Shown here: piece after piece, positions 50,376 through 60,442 of the stretch
Numbering within the stretch: position 1 is the stretch's first letter
How the letters are laid out: each line of letters begins with the position of its first letter
DNA from: Anaerolineaceae bacterium
Lineage (GTDB): Bacteria > Chloroflexota > Anaerolineae > Aggregatilineales > Phototrophicaceae
DNA: 64,000 nt
Direction: 5' to 3'
Assembly (NCBI GenBank): GCA_026708325.1
Contig: JAPOVC010000029.1
Coordinates: 50,624 to 114,623, forward strand
The notes under the pieces: generated by a model
The model's database searches: none
Seen by the model: the letters and a program-made list of their open reading frames with translations, nothing else
Told to the model about the DNA's origin: nothing
Translations under genes and position numbers: made by a program

Positions 50376-52708
50376 AGGCAGGAGACGGCGCACCGGATCC
50401 CGCGGCGCTGGAGTCCCTGACGCTGGACCAACTCCCTGGTCGCCTTCTGCGTCGTCCGCGACACACCCTGGCTGCCCTGCGCCGGATTGTGAGTCAGGGC
50501 CCGGGCGTAACCGCAGCGGCGCCGCAGGGGAGGGAAACTGCGCCCGCCCGGCGAAGACCGGCAGCCATGCCCCGCCTGGACAGGGGCCGGGCCGGTCTGA
50601 TTGTCAGGCTGCTGGCGCTGGCCCTGGCCCTGTGGGGCAGCCATCGGCTGGTTTCGACCTCCGCGCCGACGGATGAAGCCCTGCAGGCCAGTAGTGCGTT
50701 GCTGTTGCTGGCCGGAATGGTCCTGTGGCTCCTCGGGGACTGGCTTCGACCCTGGCCGCCAGATTCCGCTCACGAAAGTCTGCCCCTTCCCCCCAGGGGA
50801 TCCGCCTTCCACAACAGGCCGCACAGCAAAAGGCGGGTAGCGGCCGCGACGGCCGCGCTGTGCTGCGCGCTGGCATGGCATTTCACGGCAGGCAACAGAG
50901 TCACCCTGGTCGGACTGGCCGCCTGGCTGGCAAGCATGGCGCTCTGGTTTTACGCCCTGCTGCCGGCGAGTCCACCGTTGCGCGACACCTGGCGCCGATT
51001 CAGGGTTGCCATCCAGGGACAGCGTTGGCGGGGCCCTGAACTGGCGGCCTTGTTGCTGGTCCTGCTGCTGGCCGCCGGCATGCGCCTCATCCACCTTGAC
51101 GACATCATGCCGGAGATGAGCAGCGACCACGTCGAGAAGATTCGCGACGCCTGGCGGGTCAGCCAGGGGAACTACCAGGTGTTCTTCGCCAATATCGGAG
51201 GGCGCGAACCCTTCCAGATGTATGCCATGGCCCTGCTGGCGGGTGTCCCCGGCCTTGGCTTCAACTTTTACACCCTGAAATTCCTGAGCGCCCTGGAAGG
51301 AATCGTCGCCGTTTTGCTCATCACCCTGGCGGCGCGGACGGTCATCGGCGGACGGGAGGGGCGGCTCGCCGCCTTGCTGACCGCCACGCTGGTCGCCGTT
51401 TCCTACTGGCACCTGGTGCTCAGTCGCATGGGCCTGCGCATTGTACTCACAACTGCAGTGGTGGGCCTCCTGCTGTTTTTTCTGTATCGCGCGCTGCGTC
51501 ACAACCGACGCGGGGACTTTCTGGCGGCGGGCCTGGTGACGGGACTCGGTCTGTATACCTACCAGGCGACGCGCATGCTGCCGCTGGTCATCCTTGCGGG
51601 CGTGGCGCTGGCCCTGTTGCAGTACCCGGCCCGTCAGCGCCTGGCGCTGATACGGAACCTTGCGGCCCTGGTCCTGATCGCGTTGGCTGCCTTCATCCCT
51701 CTGGGCGGCTACGCGCTGGAGTTCCCGCAGGATTTCTGGCGACGCACGACCAGCCGCGTGCTGGGCGACGCAGCCATCCAGGCGGAGGGGGCCGATGCAA
51801 CCTCCGAACAGCTGGCCAATGCCCGCGCTATCCTGCTGCAGTTGGGAGAAAACCTCCGCAACGTCCTGCTGATGTTCAACGTCAAGGGGGACGTCGCCTG
51901 GATCAATGGCGCGCCTGGTCGGCCGGCCCTGGACCCCTGGACGGGGGCGCTTTTCGCGCTGGGCCTGGTAGCCTGGGCGCGGCGGATTCAACGGCAACAC
52001 AGCGTGCTGCTGCTGCTGTTGCCCCTGGCACTGGTCATTCTCTTGCTGCCTTCGGCGCTGGCGCTTTCCTTCCCGCGCGAGAACCCCAGTCATACGCGCG
52101 CCAGTGGCGCACTGCCCGTCACCCTGATGATCGCGGCCCTGCCCCTCGCGCTACTCGTCGACCAATTGCGGCACACGTTGCGCGGCCGTTCTGGCGCTAT
52201 CTGCGCTGCCGGTCTGGTCCTGCTGTGTGTACTGGGCGCATTGCAAACCGGCCAGCATCGCTATTTCGACGAAAACCTGCGCTACTGGCGGCAGGCCACA
52301 TTCGATTATTCGACGGCGGGGCAGGCGCTGGCATCCTTTGTCGCCATCAATGACGCGCCGGGCAATGCCTTTGTCATCGCATGGCCCCACTGGTGGGACC
52401 ATCGCGCCGTGGGCATTGAGGCCGGCCTGATGGAATGGCCCAACGGCCTCCACGGCAGCGGCAACCTTGTCCGGGACCTTGCCGCAGCCCGGGCGCGCGA
52501 GGGCCCATACCAACTTAAGGCGGGGGCCGGTCTCCTCTTCTTTCTGTCACCCGAAGACGAGGCTTCCCTCGAAGTCCTGCGGGACTTCTTTCCGGCCGGT
52601 CTGGCGGAACATCGACGCAATGAACTTGAGCGACATGAATTCCTGCTCTACCGGGTGCCCGCGCCCGGCGACGCGGCGTGGTGGCTAACTCTGGATGAGA
52701 AACCCTGA
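50372..52708 (+). CDS. GT39-like membrane glycosyltransferase with long N-terminal region
   Basis: Membrane protein of 778 residues. The first 70 residues are soluble and rich in Arg and Pro; four hydrophobic segments follow, and only then the acidic motif IHLDDIMPEMSSDHVEK (Asp243-Asp244), which in most GT39 enzymes lies near the N-terminus. About ten more membrane segments follow, and a C-terminal part outside the membrane (residues 630-778) with conserved WPHWWDHRAVGIEAG. The start is a TTG overlapping the methyltransferase stop; an ATG at 50567 is an alternative. Transfer of a sugar from a polyprenyl carrier is assumed. Confidence 0.78.
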   Translation: MKAGDGAPDPAALESLTLDQLPGRLLRRPRHTLAALRRIVSQGPGVTAAAPQGRETAPARRRPAAMPRLDRGRAGLIVRLLALALALWGSHRLVSTSAPTDEALQASSALLLLAGMVLWLLGDWLRPWPPDSAHESLPLPPRGSAFHNRPHSKRRVAAATAALCCALAWHFTAGNRVTLVGLAAWLASMALWFYALLPASPPLRDTWRRFRVAIQGQRWRGPELAALLLVLLLAAGMRLIHLDDIMPEMSSDHVEKIRDAWRVSQGNYQVFFANIGGREPFQMYAMALLAGVPGLGFNFYTLKFLSALEGIVAVLLITLAARTVIGGREGRLAALLTATLVAVSYWHLVLSRMGLRIVLTTAVVGLLLFFLYRALRHNRRGDFLAAGLVTGLGLYTYQATRMLPLVILAGVALALLQYPARQRLALIRNLAALVLIALAAFIPLGGYALEFPQDFWRRTTSRVLGDAAIQAEGADATSEQLANARAILLQLGENLRNVLLMFNVKGDVAWINGAPGRPALDPWTGALFALGLVAWARRIQRQHSVLLLLLPLALVILLLPSALALSFPRENPSHTRASGALPVTLMIAALPLALLVDQLRHTLRGRSGAICAAGLVLLCVLGALQTGQHRYFDENLRYWRQATFDYSTAGQALASFVAINDAPGNAFVIAWPHWWDHRAVGIEAGLMEWPNGLHGSGNLVRDLAAARAREGPYQLKAGAGLLFFLSPEDEASLEVLRDFFPAGLAEHRRNELERHEFLLYRVPAPGDAAWWLTLDEKP

Positions 52709-55700
52709 AGAAGCCTTCCAGTCGTGTAGAATGCCTCCGGTGGCAGGCGAACACAGGCAGGGTCGACTGACTGGGGCAGTGACGAGCGGGGTGGCCGGGT
52801 CCGACCGGCGTAACAGGGCGCTGACTGGCGCGCTGCTGCTGTTGACGCTGTTGGCAGGCGGCATTTTCCGCTTCACCGGGCTTAACTGGGACGACTACAC
52901 CTTTCTGCACCCTGATGAACGCTTCCTCACCGATGTGGTGTCTTCCATCGGTGGCGGTCTTCGTTCGACCCGGGCAACAGAGGAAGAGCGGGGCCGGCAG
53001 GTCGCCTTCTGCATGGAACGCTTTCCGGCAAGCAATGGTGCCGGCCCCTGGTTTGATACGGAATGCTCGACGCTCAACCCGCACAATGCAGGCAAGGGCA
53101 TCTACGTCTACGGCACACTGCCCCTGTTTCTGGCGCGGGCCACGGGTCAGGAGCTGACCCGGCTGACCGGCGACTCTTCACACAGCAGCTTTTATGGCCT
53201 GCATCTGGTCTGGCGCGGCCTGTCTGCGCTGGCAGAGACGGCCGTCATTCTGGTGGTCTTCCTCATTGGAGCGACCCTGCTGGACAGGCGGACGGCCACC
53301 CTGGCGGCTGCGTTTTACAGCGTGGTCGTGTTCTCCATTCAGCAGGCGCACTTCGGCACTGTGGACGCCTTCACGAATCTCTTTTGCGCGCTTGGCCTGC
53401 TGTTTGCGGCGCGGGTCTGGAAGGCCGGGCGTCTGTGGGACTACGCGCTTTTCGGTCTCTTCTGTGGCTGTGCCCTGGCCAGCCGCATCAATGTCGCGCC
53501 GCTGGCGGGGCTGATTGTGCTGGCGCCGCTTCCGCATATCGTGAGCCGCTGGCGCCGGGATGCTTCAATGAGCCACCTGGTGCGCAAGACAGGCGTCGGT
53601 CTGGTCGCAGCCGGTCTGCTGACCGCGCTGACCTTTCGCGTCCTGAATCCCTACGCCTTCAGCGGCCCGGGCTTTTTTGACCTGACGCCCAATTTGCGCT
53701 GGCTGGAGGATGTTATTGAAGCGCGCAGTCTGGTCAGCGGTCGCATCGACATCCCGCCAAACTGGCAGTGGCTGGGCCGCGTGCCCTGGCTGTTTCCCCT
53801 TAACAACATTCTGCTCTGGGGTCTGGGCCCCGTGCTCGGGCTGGCCGCAGCCGCGGCCGCGTTGTGGGCCCTGTTGCGCCTGTTGCAACATCGGCATGGT
53901 TCGACGCGCCTGTTGCTACCGTTGATCTGGGCGCTGGGCTATTTTGCGTTGCTGGGCGGCGGCCACGTGGCCAGCATGCGCTATTTTCTGCCGCTCTACC
54001 CGGCGCTGACGCTGCTGGCCGCCTGGGGGCTGATCCGTCTTGTGCGGGTGAGTGTCGGCTTTCGCCGCAAGTCGGCCCTGCTGTTGACCCTTGGCGTCCT
54101 CGGCTTCAGCGCCCTCTGGGCCCTCATGTTCAGCAACATCTATCGTCACCAGATGACGCGGGTGCAGGCCAGCCACTGGTTCTGGGAACGGGTGCCCGGC
54201 GATTTCGCCCTGTCTGTGGAAGGCGGGGACGCCGAAGCGCCGCTGATCAATATTGCGGTGGCCAACCGCGGCGGTCACGGCGACCTGCAGACTCGCGCCA
54301 GTCGTTACGAGACCGGCCAGCCCTTCAGCCAGTACGTCCACGCCACGGCGGATGGACAGCTGCGGGCTGTGCACATCCCGCATCTGGCGGACCCGCTGGC
54401 AGACGCCGGCGTTGAGTCCCTGCGAATCGTTCTGGAGGACCCTGTCAGTGGCGACACGCTGGCGGAGGGCCGGCTTGATGCGGACCTGTCTACGGCCGGC
54501 CACCTCCTGGGGGATGCCTGGGACGTTGCGCTGGAGCCCACCCTGCAGGTGACAGAGGGGCAGGAACTGCTCTTCACCTTCGAGGTGCTGGATGGCGGGC
54601 CGGTGACGACCGGCGGCTCGGTCGTGGCGCAGGAAGGGGTCTGGGAGGACGCCATTCCCTACCTTGTCTGCACCTTGCCGCGGGGAGTCACGCTGGCCGA
54701 TGACCCGCCACCGGGCCTGCTGAACTCCAGCCAGTGCAGGGGACGCAACGCCTGGAACGGGCTGCTGCTGGGTGTGGACCTGGGACTTTCCGGCGAAGAC
54801 GACGACACGCTGCGCTCGCGCCTGATCAACGGCCTGCACGACAGCGACTACATTAGCATCAGCAGCAACCGCTTCTATGATTCAAAACGGCGCAATCCGC
54901 TGCGCTGGCCGCTCTCGGATAGCTACTACGAGGCGCTTTTCTCCGGAGCACTGGGTTTCGACCTGGTGGCGCGCTTTGAGGAAAGTTTCGAACTGGGACC
55001 GCTGCGCTTCCCGGAACAGCACCTGCCCACGCACGACGGGCCGGCCTGGCTCAATGAATTCGAGCCCGAGGAAGCCTTTCACGTATACGACCACCCGACG
55101 GTCTTCGTCTTCGCCAAAAGCGAGACCTATAACCCCACGCAGGTGGAGGCGATCCTGCGCGAAGCGCCCCTGAACACTCTGGGGGAGCGCCGCCAGGCGC
55201 CCGTCGAGAACTGCCCGCAGATGTATCTCAACCCCGGCGGTGGCGGCTGTGACACCACCCTGGTGGACGTCCTGCGCCGTGACACCCTCACGGCGGACGC
55301 GCATCCGGACTGGCTGCTGCTGGATGACGATCGTCAACGGAAGCAGATGGAAGGCGGCAGCTGGAGCGAGCGCTTCGACAGCGGCAGTCCCTTGAATCGG
55401 GAACCCCTGCTCGCGATTGCGGGTTGGTGGCTGGCGGTCACAGCCTTCGGTCTCGCAGCATGGCCCTGGCTGACTTTGGCCCTGCCCGGCCTGGCGGACC
55501 GGGGCCTGATTGGCGCGCGCATCGCGGGTCTCTTGCTGGTTGCCTGGCTGGCCTGGGCGGGCAGCAGCCTGGGTCTGCCGCTGTGGAACGGCAACGGCAT
55601 CGCCCTCCTGCTCGCGGGCGTGCTGGTTAGCGGGCTGTTCGTCATGCGACGCCGGCAACATCGTGCGAGCGGCCGAAACGCCTGGTCCTGGCAGCGCTTG

Positions 55701-57950
55701 CTGGCCTTCGAAGCGCTCTTGCTGCTGCTTTTTCTGGGTTTCCTGCTGGTGCGCGGCAGCAACCCGGACCTGTGGCATACGCATTTTGGCGGCGAAAAGC
55801 CGATGGACTTCGCGTATTTCAACGCCACCCTGCGCAGCAGCGTCTTCCCGCCCTACGACCCATGGTTTGCCGGCGGCTTCATCAATTATTACTACTTCGG
55901 TTTCGTGCTGGTCGGCGCGCCGGTCCTGCTGACCGGCATCCAGCCCGCCATCGCCTACAACCTGATCCTGCCGACGCTCTTCGCCCTGACCGGCATGGGC
56001 GCCTTCAGCGTCGCCTTTAATCTTGTGCGCAGACGTCGGGTTGCCGGTGGGTTTGCAGCGGAAAGGGCGGGAAGGCCCCGAGCGAATCCCTGGGTGGCGG
56101 GCCTGGCTGCCCTGATGCTGGCGGTCGTCCTGGGTAATCTGGATACCCTGCGCGTCTTCGGCAATGGCCTGGCGCAACTGGGCGGTTACACGCAGCCCCA
56201 GGGCCTCGCAGACTATCTGGAAACTGAATTCGCGCTCGAAAGCGGCGCCCGGACCACACTCGTCGATCGTCAACAATTGCTGGAGCGGGCCGGGGCCAAT
56301 CACCCCGGCGATCGCTTGCGTTACGAGTGGCAACACGGCCGGGACCTGTGGACTGGCCTGTTGCAGGGGGCGGGTCGCTGGCTGGAGGGCGACCCGCTGC
56401 CGATCGCCAGTCATCGCTGGTACTGGGCGCCGACGCGCATTCTGGCGGAGACTCCCGGAACGGGCGGCAACGCCATCACCGAATTGCCCTGGTTCACCTT
56501 TTTGTACGGCGACCTGCACGCGCACATGATCGCCATGCCCCTGCAACTGCTGGTGTTGCTATTCGTCGTGCATGAGTTCAGGGCGGTAGAAGCGGGACGT
56601 CGCCGGGCAGGCCGCTGGCCGGCCCTGATCGCGGGAGCGCTGGCCGCCGGCATGCTGCGCGCCACCAACACCTGGGACTGGCCGACCTTCATGTTGCTGG
56701 GATTCGCCGCTGTCGCCGGCGCCTGGTGGCTCGAGAAGCGTCGGGGCGACCCCCTGCCAGTCAGGGCCTTGTTGACGCGCTCATTTGTCTTCGTATTGGC
56801 AGCGTTTTTGTTCGCCTTGCCCTTCACCCACTGGTACGCGACGGGCTTCAACAGCCTGCGCCTTTGGCAGGGGGGACGCACGCCGCTCTGGGCCTGGCTG
56901 GATATCCACGGCCTCTTCGTTTTTCTCCTGCTTTCGCTGCTGGTTTGGGAGTCGGCGCGCTGGATGCGCGGAACGCGGGTGGGGCAATTGCGCGGCAAGG
57001 GTCGCCAGCTGGTCGTAATCGCGTTGCTGGTCCTGGTCGTTCTCGCGCTGGCCATGGCATTGGCCATGGCGGGCTGGCAGGTAGCGCTGCCGGTGCTCCC
57101 CATGATGTTGTGGTGTGTCCTGCTGACCCTGCGGCCCCGTCAATCGTCGGCGTTGCAGGTGGTGGTCGGATTGGCGGCGTTGGCGCTGGCCCTGACCCTG
57201 GGCGTCGAGATTCTGGTGCTGCAGGGCGACATTGGCCGCCAGAACACGGTCTTCAAGTTTTACATTCAGGCCTGGTTGCTATTAAGTGTGGCGGGTGGCG
57301 TCGCTTTCGCCTGGCTGCAGGGGGCCATGCCGCGCTGGCCCGGCGCGCTGCGTCTCATCTGGGTCATTCCTGGCGCGCTGTTACTGTTCATGGCCGCGCT
57401 ATATCCCCTGCTGTCGACACCGGCGCGCGCGCTGGACCGCATGGCCCCCGGCACGGGTTGGACCCTCGACGGCATGGCCTACATGCGCCAGGCGCTGCAC
57501 CAGGAAAACGGTCATGAACTGGTCCTGGCCGACGACCATGCCCTGATCCGCTGGTTGCAGGAGGAAGTGGAAGGGGCCCCGGTCATTCTTGAAGCGCATG
57601 GCAGCGAGTATCGCTGGGGAAGTCGCGTCTCCATTTATACGGGCCTGCCCTCCCTGCTGGGCTGGCGCTTCCATCAGACGCAGCAGCGCAGCCTGCCGCA
57701 ACAGGGCCTGTTCGTCGATCAGCGACGGGCCAACATCAACGGTCTTTACAGCACCGTAGACAACGACGTCGCCTGGGAAATGTTGCAGTTTTACGAGGTG
57801 CGCTACGTCGTCGTGGGCGGCCTGGAGCGCGCCTGGTACCCCGCCGAAGGGCTGGCCAAGTTTGACGACATGGTCGGGCAGGGCAGGTTGCGACGGGTCT
57901 TTGCACAGGGGCAGGCGACCCTGTACGAAGTCATCGGTGCTGCCGCGTGA
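52695..57950 (+). CDS. Fusion of a GT39-like domain with a YYYxG (DUF2298) membrane domain
   Basis: 1751 residues, the largest protein of the window. Residues about 40-480: GT39-type membrane region with NWDDYTFLHPDERFL (Asp66-Asp67, Asp74-Glu75) after the first segment. Residues 500-895: extracytoplasmic domain with few hydrophobic segments. Residues 900-1751: Chlor_Arch_YYY region with INYYYFG (1063-1069) and the preceding block EKPMDFAYFNATLRSS, followed by more membrane segments and a conserved DLHAHMIAMPLQLL. The family is known in Chloroflexi and Archaea, in single or fused forms, and its biochemical role is not established. It overlaps its neighbours by 14 and 4 bases. An ATG at 52731 could also be the start. 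Confidence 0.85.
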   Translation: MRNPEEAFQSCRMPPVAGEHRQGRLTGAVTSGVAGSDRRNRALTGALLLLTLLAGGIFRFTGLNWDDYTFLHPDERFLTDVVSSIGGGLRSTRATEEERGRQVAFCMERFPASNGAGPWFDTECSTLNPHNAGKGIYVYGTLPLFLARATGQELTRLTGDSSHSSFYGLHLVWRGLSALAETAVILVVFLIGATLLDRRTATLAAAFYSVVVFSIQQAHFGTVDAFTNLFCALGLLFAARVWKAGRLWDYALFGLFCGCALASRINVAPLAGLIVLAPLPHIVSRWRRDASMSHLVRKTGVGLVAAGLLTALTFRVLNPYAFSGPGFFDLTPNLRWLEDVIEARSLVSGRIDIPPNWQWLGRVPWLFPLNNILLWGLGPVLGLAAAAAALWALLRLLQHRHGSTRLLLPLIWALGYFALLGGGHVASMRYFLPLYPALTLLAAWGLIRLVRVSVGFRRKSALLLTLGVLGFSALWALMFSNIYRHQMTRVQASHWFWERVPGDFALSVEGGDAEAPLINIAVANRGGHGDLQTRASRYETGQPFSQYVHATADGQLRAVHIPHLADPLADAGVESLRIVLEDPVSGDTLAEGRLDADLSTAGHLLGDAWDVALEPTLQVTEGQELLFTFEVLDGGPVTTGGSVVAQEGVWEDAIPYLVCTLPRGVTLADDPPPGLLNSSQCRGRNAWNGLLLGVDLGLSGEDDDTLRSRLINGLHDSDYISISSNRFYDSKRRNPLRWPLSDSYYEALFSGALGFDLVARFEESFELGPLRFPEQHLPTHDGPAWLNEFEPEEAFHVYDHPTVFVFAKSETYNPTQVEAILREAPLNTLGERRQAPVENCPQMYLNPGGGGCDTTLVDVLRRDTLTADAHPDWLLLDDDRQRKQMEGGSWSERFDSGSPLNREPLLAIAGWWLAVTAFGLAAWPWLTLALPGLADRGLIGARIAGLLLVAWLAWAGSSLGLPLWNGNGIALLLAGVLVSGLFVMRRRQHRASGRNAWSWQRLLAFEALLLLLFLGFLLVRGSNPDLWHTHFGGEKPMDFAYFNATLRSSVFPPYDPWFAGGFINYYYFGFVLVGAPVLLTGIQPAIAYNLILPTLFALTGMGAFSVAFNLVRRRRVAGGFAAERAGRPRANPWVAGLAALMLAVVLGNLDTLRVFGNGLAQLGGYTQPQGLADYLETEFALESGARTTLVDRQQLLERAGANHPGDRLRYEWQHGRDLWTGLLQGAGRWLEGDPLPIASHRWYWAPTRILAETPGTGGNAITELPWFTFLYGDLHAHMIAMPLQLLVLLFVVHEFRAVEAGRRRAGRWPALIAGALAAGMLRATNTWDWPTFMLLGFAAVAGAWWLEKRRGDPLPVRALLTRSFVFVLAAFLFALPFTHWYATGFNSLRLWQGGRTPLWAWLDIHGLFVFLLLSLLVWESARWMRGTRVGQLRGKGRQLVVIALLVLVVLALAMALAMAGWQVALPVLPMMLWCVLLTLRPRQSSALQVVVGLAALALALTLGVEILVLQGDIGRQNTVFKFYIQAWLLLSVAGGVAFAWLQGAMPRWPGALRLIWVIPGALLLFMAALYPLLSTPARALDRMAPGTGWTLDGMAYMRQALHQENGHELVLADDHALIRWLQEEVEGAPVILEAHGSEYRWGSRVSIYTGLPSLLGWRFHQTQQRSLPQQGLFVDQRRANINGLYSTVDNDVAWEMLQFYEVRYVVVGGLERAWYPAEGLAKFDDMVGQGRLRRVFAQGQATLYEVIGAAA

Positions 57951-60442
57951 TCCTGGACTGGCTCGCGCGCGAGGGCTGGATCGTCCTCAGCTGGTGGCTG
58001 ATGACCAGTCTGGCGGGCCTGGCGGCGCTGCCGCTGTGCTTCAACCTGCTCAGGGCCCTGCCGGACCAGGGGTACAGCCTTGCGCGGGCGCTGGGTCTGT
58101 TGCTGACCGGTTTCATCTTCTGGCTGGGAGTCAGTCTCGGCTTCCTGAGCAATTCGCCAGGCAGCATCCTGCTGGCCTGGATCTTGCTGGCAGCTGTCTC
58201 CTGGGCGCTGTATCGGCGCCGCGGCCACACAGGCGGACTGCGAACATGGTGGCGCGGAAACCGCCGCTTCGTGTTGGTCGCCGAACTCGTCTTTCTGGTC
58301 GCCCTGCTGGCCATGGCCGCGCTGCGGGCGCACAACAACAGCCTGATCGGCACGGAAAAGCCGATGGAGCTGGCCTTTCTGAGTTCTGCGTTGCGCAGCG
58401 AAGTGTTCCCGCCGGCCGACCCCTGGCTGTCCGGTCATGCGATCAGTTACTACTACTTCGGTTACGTGCTCCTGGCGATGCTGGCCTCCCTGAGCGGCAT
58501 CGGCAGCACCATCGCTTTCAACATGGGGATCGCGCTGCTCTTCGCGCTGGGCGCCCTGACGGCCTACGGCGTCGCGGGCAACCTGGCGCGCAGCCGGCCG
58601 GGCCGGCCGGGTTGGCGCAGCGGTCTGCTCGGGGCCGCCTGCGTCACTGTGCTGGGCAACTGGCAACTGCCGTTGATCGAATGGCCCTGGCAATCGGGCG
58701 CGGGCTCCAACGCCTGGTTCGCCTTCTGGGGACAACATGATCGAATGGCCGCGCAGGTCCTGGCGTCCGGCGCGGGGACACCGGTCGCCCTGCAGGACTG
58801 GTCCTTCTGGTGGTGGTGGAAATCAAGCCGGGTGCTGACGGACCGCAGTCTGGACGGCAGCATTGTGCCGATCGACGTCATCACGGAGTTCCCGGCATTC
58901 AGCTATCTGCTGGCCGACGTGCACCCGCACGTGCTCTCGCTGCCCTTCGTCCTTTTGCTGACGGGCCTGGCTTTGGGAATCGTGCTGGCAGGTCGGCAAC
59001 CGGACCGGGCCTGGTCCCTGCTCTGTGCCCTGGTGCTCGGCGGCGTGATGTTCCTCAACAGCTGGGACGGGCCGGTCTCCCTGCTGCTGCTGACCTGCGC
59101 GGAGGGCCTGCGCCGCCTGCGGGGGAGTGAACGGGGCCGGCTGAATCGAAGGGAGTTGCTGGCGACGCTCGGCTTCGGCCTGCGCCTCGGCCTGCTGGCC
59201 CTGCTGCTGTTTATCCCTTTCTACCTGAGTTTTCGTTCCCAGGCGGGCGGCCTTCTGCCCAACCTGCAACACCCCACACAGTTGCGGCAATTGTTCCTGG
59301 TTTTCGCGCCCTTTGTCATCCTTTTGGGCGTCTGGCTGGTGGCGGAAGCCCGGCGGGCCGGGCCGACACTGAACCGGCGCCTGCTGGTCGGCGTGACGGT
59401 CCTGGTGCCGCTCGCAATTGTGGCCCTGGTCACCGTCATGGCGCTGGTCGCTGCGCGGCTGCCCGACACGGCGACGGTCTTGCGCGGTTTTCTGCAGGCC
59501 GGTGAGTCCATGGACTCCCTCGTCCCGGCCCTGGTGCTGCGACGAGTTTCCGGGCTGCCGGTCTTGCTGGTCCTGAGCGCCGGCATCGGACTGGTGCTGG
59601 CCAGACTGTTGCCCCCCGCAGCATCGCGCGACGCGCGGGTTGGTGCGCGGCCGCTGCCTGGCGCGTCCTTCGCGGCCACGCTCGTCGCCATTGGTCTGCT
59701 GCTGCTGTTGCTTCCGGAATTCGTCTTTCTGCGCGATGTGTTCAGTTCGCGTTCCAACACCATCTTCAAGCTTTACTATCACGCCTGGCTGCTTTTCAGC
59801 TTGGCCATCGCCTGGGCGGCCGGGTCCCTGCAACTGGACCTGGCGGAGGGTCCTGCGCGCCGCGCCATGGCCGGGTTGACGGCCCTCGCCATCCTGCCGG
59901 GACTGCTTTTTCCTGTGGCAGGGGTCTACAGCCGCGCGCTGGTTGAAAGCGGACGACATAATGCGGCCCGGCAAGCGCCCTTGAGTCTGGATGGCGGCCC
60001 GGGATTCATCGGAAGGGATGACTATGCGGCGATTCGCTGTCTGGAGACAGTGGCAGGCGACGGGCAACCGGTCGTGGCCGAGGCGTCGGGCCCGCAATAC
60101 AACCAGTACTTTGGCCGGACCGGCACACTAACCGGCATCCCGGTAGTGCTAAACTGGGAGGGGCACCAACAGCAGTGGCGCGGCGCCGGCTGGGATGCCT
60201 TGCGGGGCAGCCGCCCCGAAGACCTGGACCGACTTTATCGCTCGCAGACCATCGCGGAAGCAAGCGACATCATTGAACGATACGGCATCGACTACGTGTT
60301 TTACGGCGACAGCGAAAGACGGCGCTACGGGACCCGCGGGGAAGCAAAGTTCCGCGACCATTTCGGAGCCCTCTGCGAATCGGGAGATAGCCGCTTTTAC
60401 CGCGTGTCAGGTTTGTCATCAGCAGGACTGGGCAACTCATGA
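57947..60442 (+). CDS. Stand-alone YYYxG (DUF2298) membrane protein
   Basis: 831 residues, about 18 membrane segments. The signature ISYYYFG (166-172), the preceding TEKPMELAFLSSALRS and the downstream FSYLLADVHPHVLSLPF repeat the pattern of the second half of the preceding fusion protein, so the two are homologues. GTG start, overlapping the fusion stop as GTGA. Function not established; the fold and company suggest a GT-C-type glycosyl transferase or a partner of one. C-terminal region (about 640-831) is extracytoplasmic with conserved EASGPQYNQYFGRTG and an end like LYRSQTIAEASDIIERYGI. Confidence 0.88.
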   Translation: MILDWLAREGWIVLSWWLMTSLAGLAALPLCFNLLRALPDQGYSLARALGLLLTGFIFWLGVSLGFLSNSPGSILLAWILLAAVSWALYRRRGHTGGLRTWWRGNRRFVLVAELVFLVALLAMAALRAHNNSLIGTEKPMELAFLSSALRSEVFPPADPWLSGHAISYYYFGYVLLAMLASLSGIGSTIAFNMGIALLFALGALTAYGVAGNLARSRPGRPGWRSGLLGAACVTVLGNWQLPLIEWPWQSGAGSNAWFAFWGQHDRMAAQVLASGAGTPVALQDWSFWWWWKSSRVLTDRSLDGSIVPIDVITEFPAFSYLLADVHPHVLSLPFVLLLTGLALGIVLAGRQPDRAWSLLCALVLGGVMFLNSWDGPVSLLLLTCAEGLRRLRGSERGRLNRRELLATLGFGLRLGLLALLLFIPFYLSFRSQAGGLLPNLQHPTQLRQLFLVFAPFVILLGVWLVAEARRAGPTLNRRLLVGVTVLVPLAIVALVTVMALVAARLPDTATVLRGFLQAGESMDSLVPALVLRRVSGLPVLLVLSAGIGLVLARLLPPAASRDARVGARPLPGASFAATLVAIGLLLLLLPEFVFLRDVFSSRSNTIFKLYYHAWLLFSLAIAWAAGSLQLDLAEGPARRAMAGLTALAILPGLLFPVAGVYSRALVESGRHNAARQAPLSLDGGPGFIGRDDYAAIRCLETVAGDGQPVVAEASGPQYNQYFGRTGTLTGIPVVLNWEGHQQQWRGAGWDALRGSRPEDLDRLYRSQTIAEASDIIERYGIDYVFYGDSERRRYGTRGEAKFRDHFGALCESGDSRFYRVSGLSSAGLGNS

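Noticed and set aside
50051..52093. Minus-strand open frame of 680 codons
   Set aside because: Antisense to the methyltransferase and GT39-like genes; low-complexity Gln/Arg-rich translation without motifs.
54882..56546. Minus-strand open frame of 554 codons
   Set aside because: Antisense to the GT39/YYY fusion, which shows clear family motifs across the same interval.
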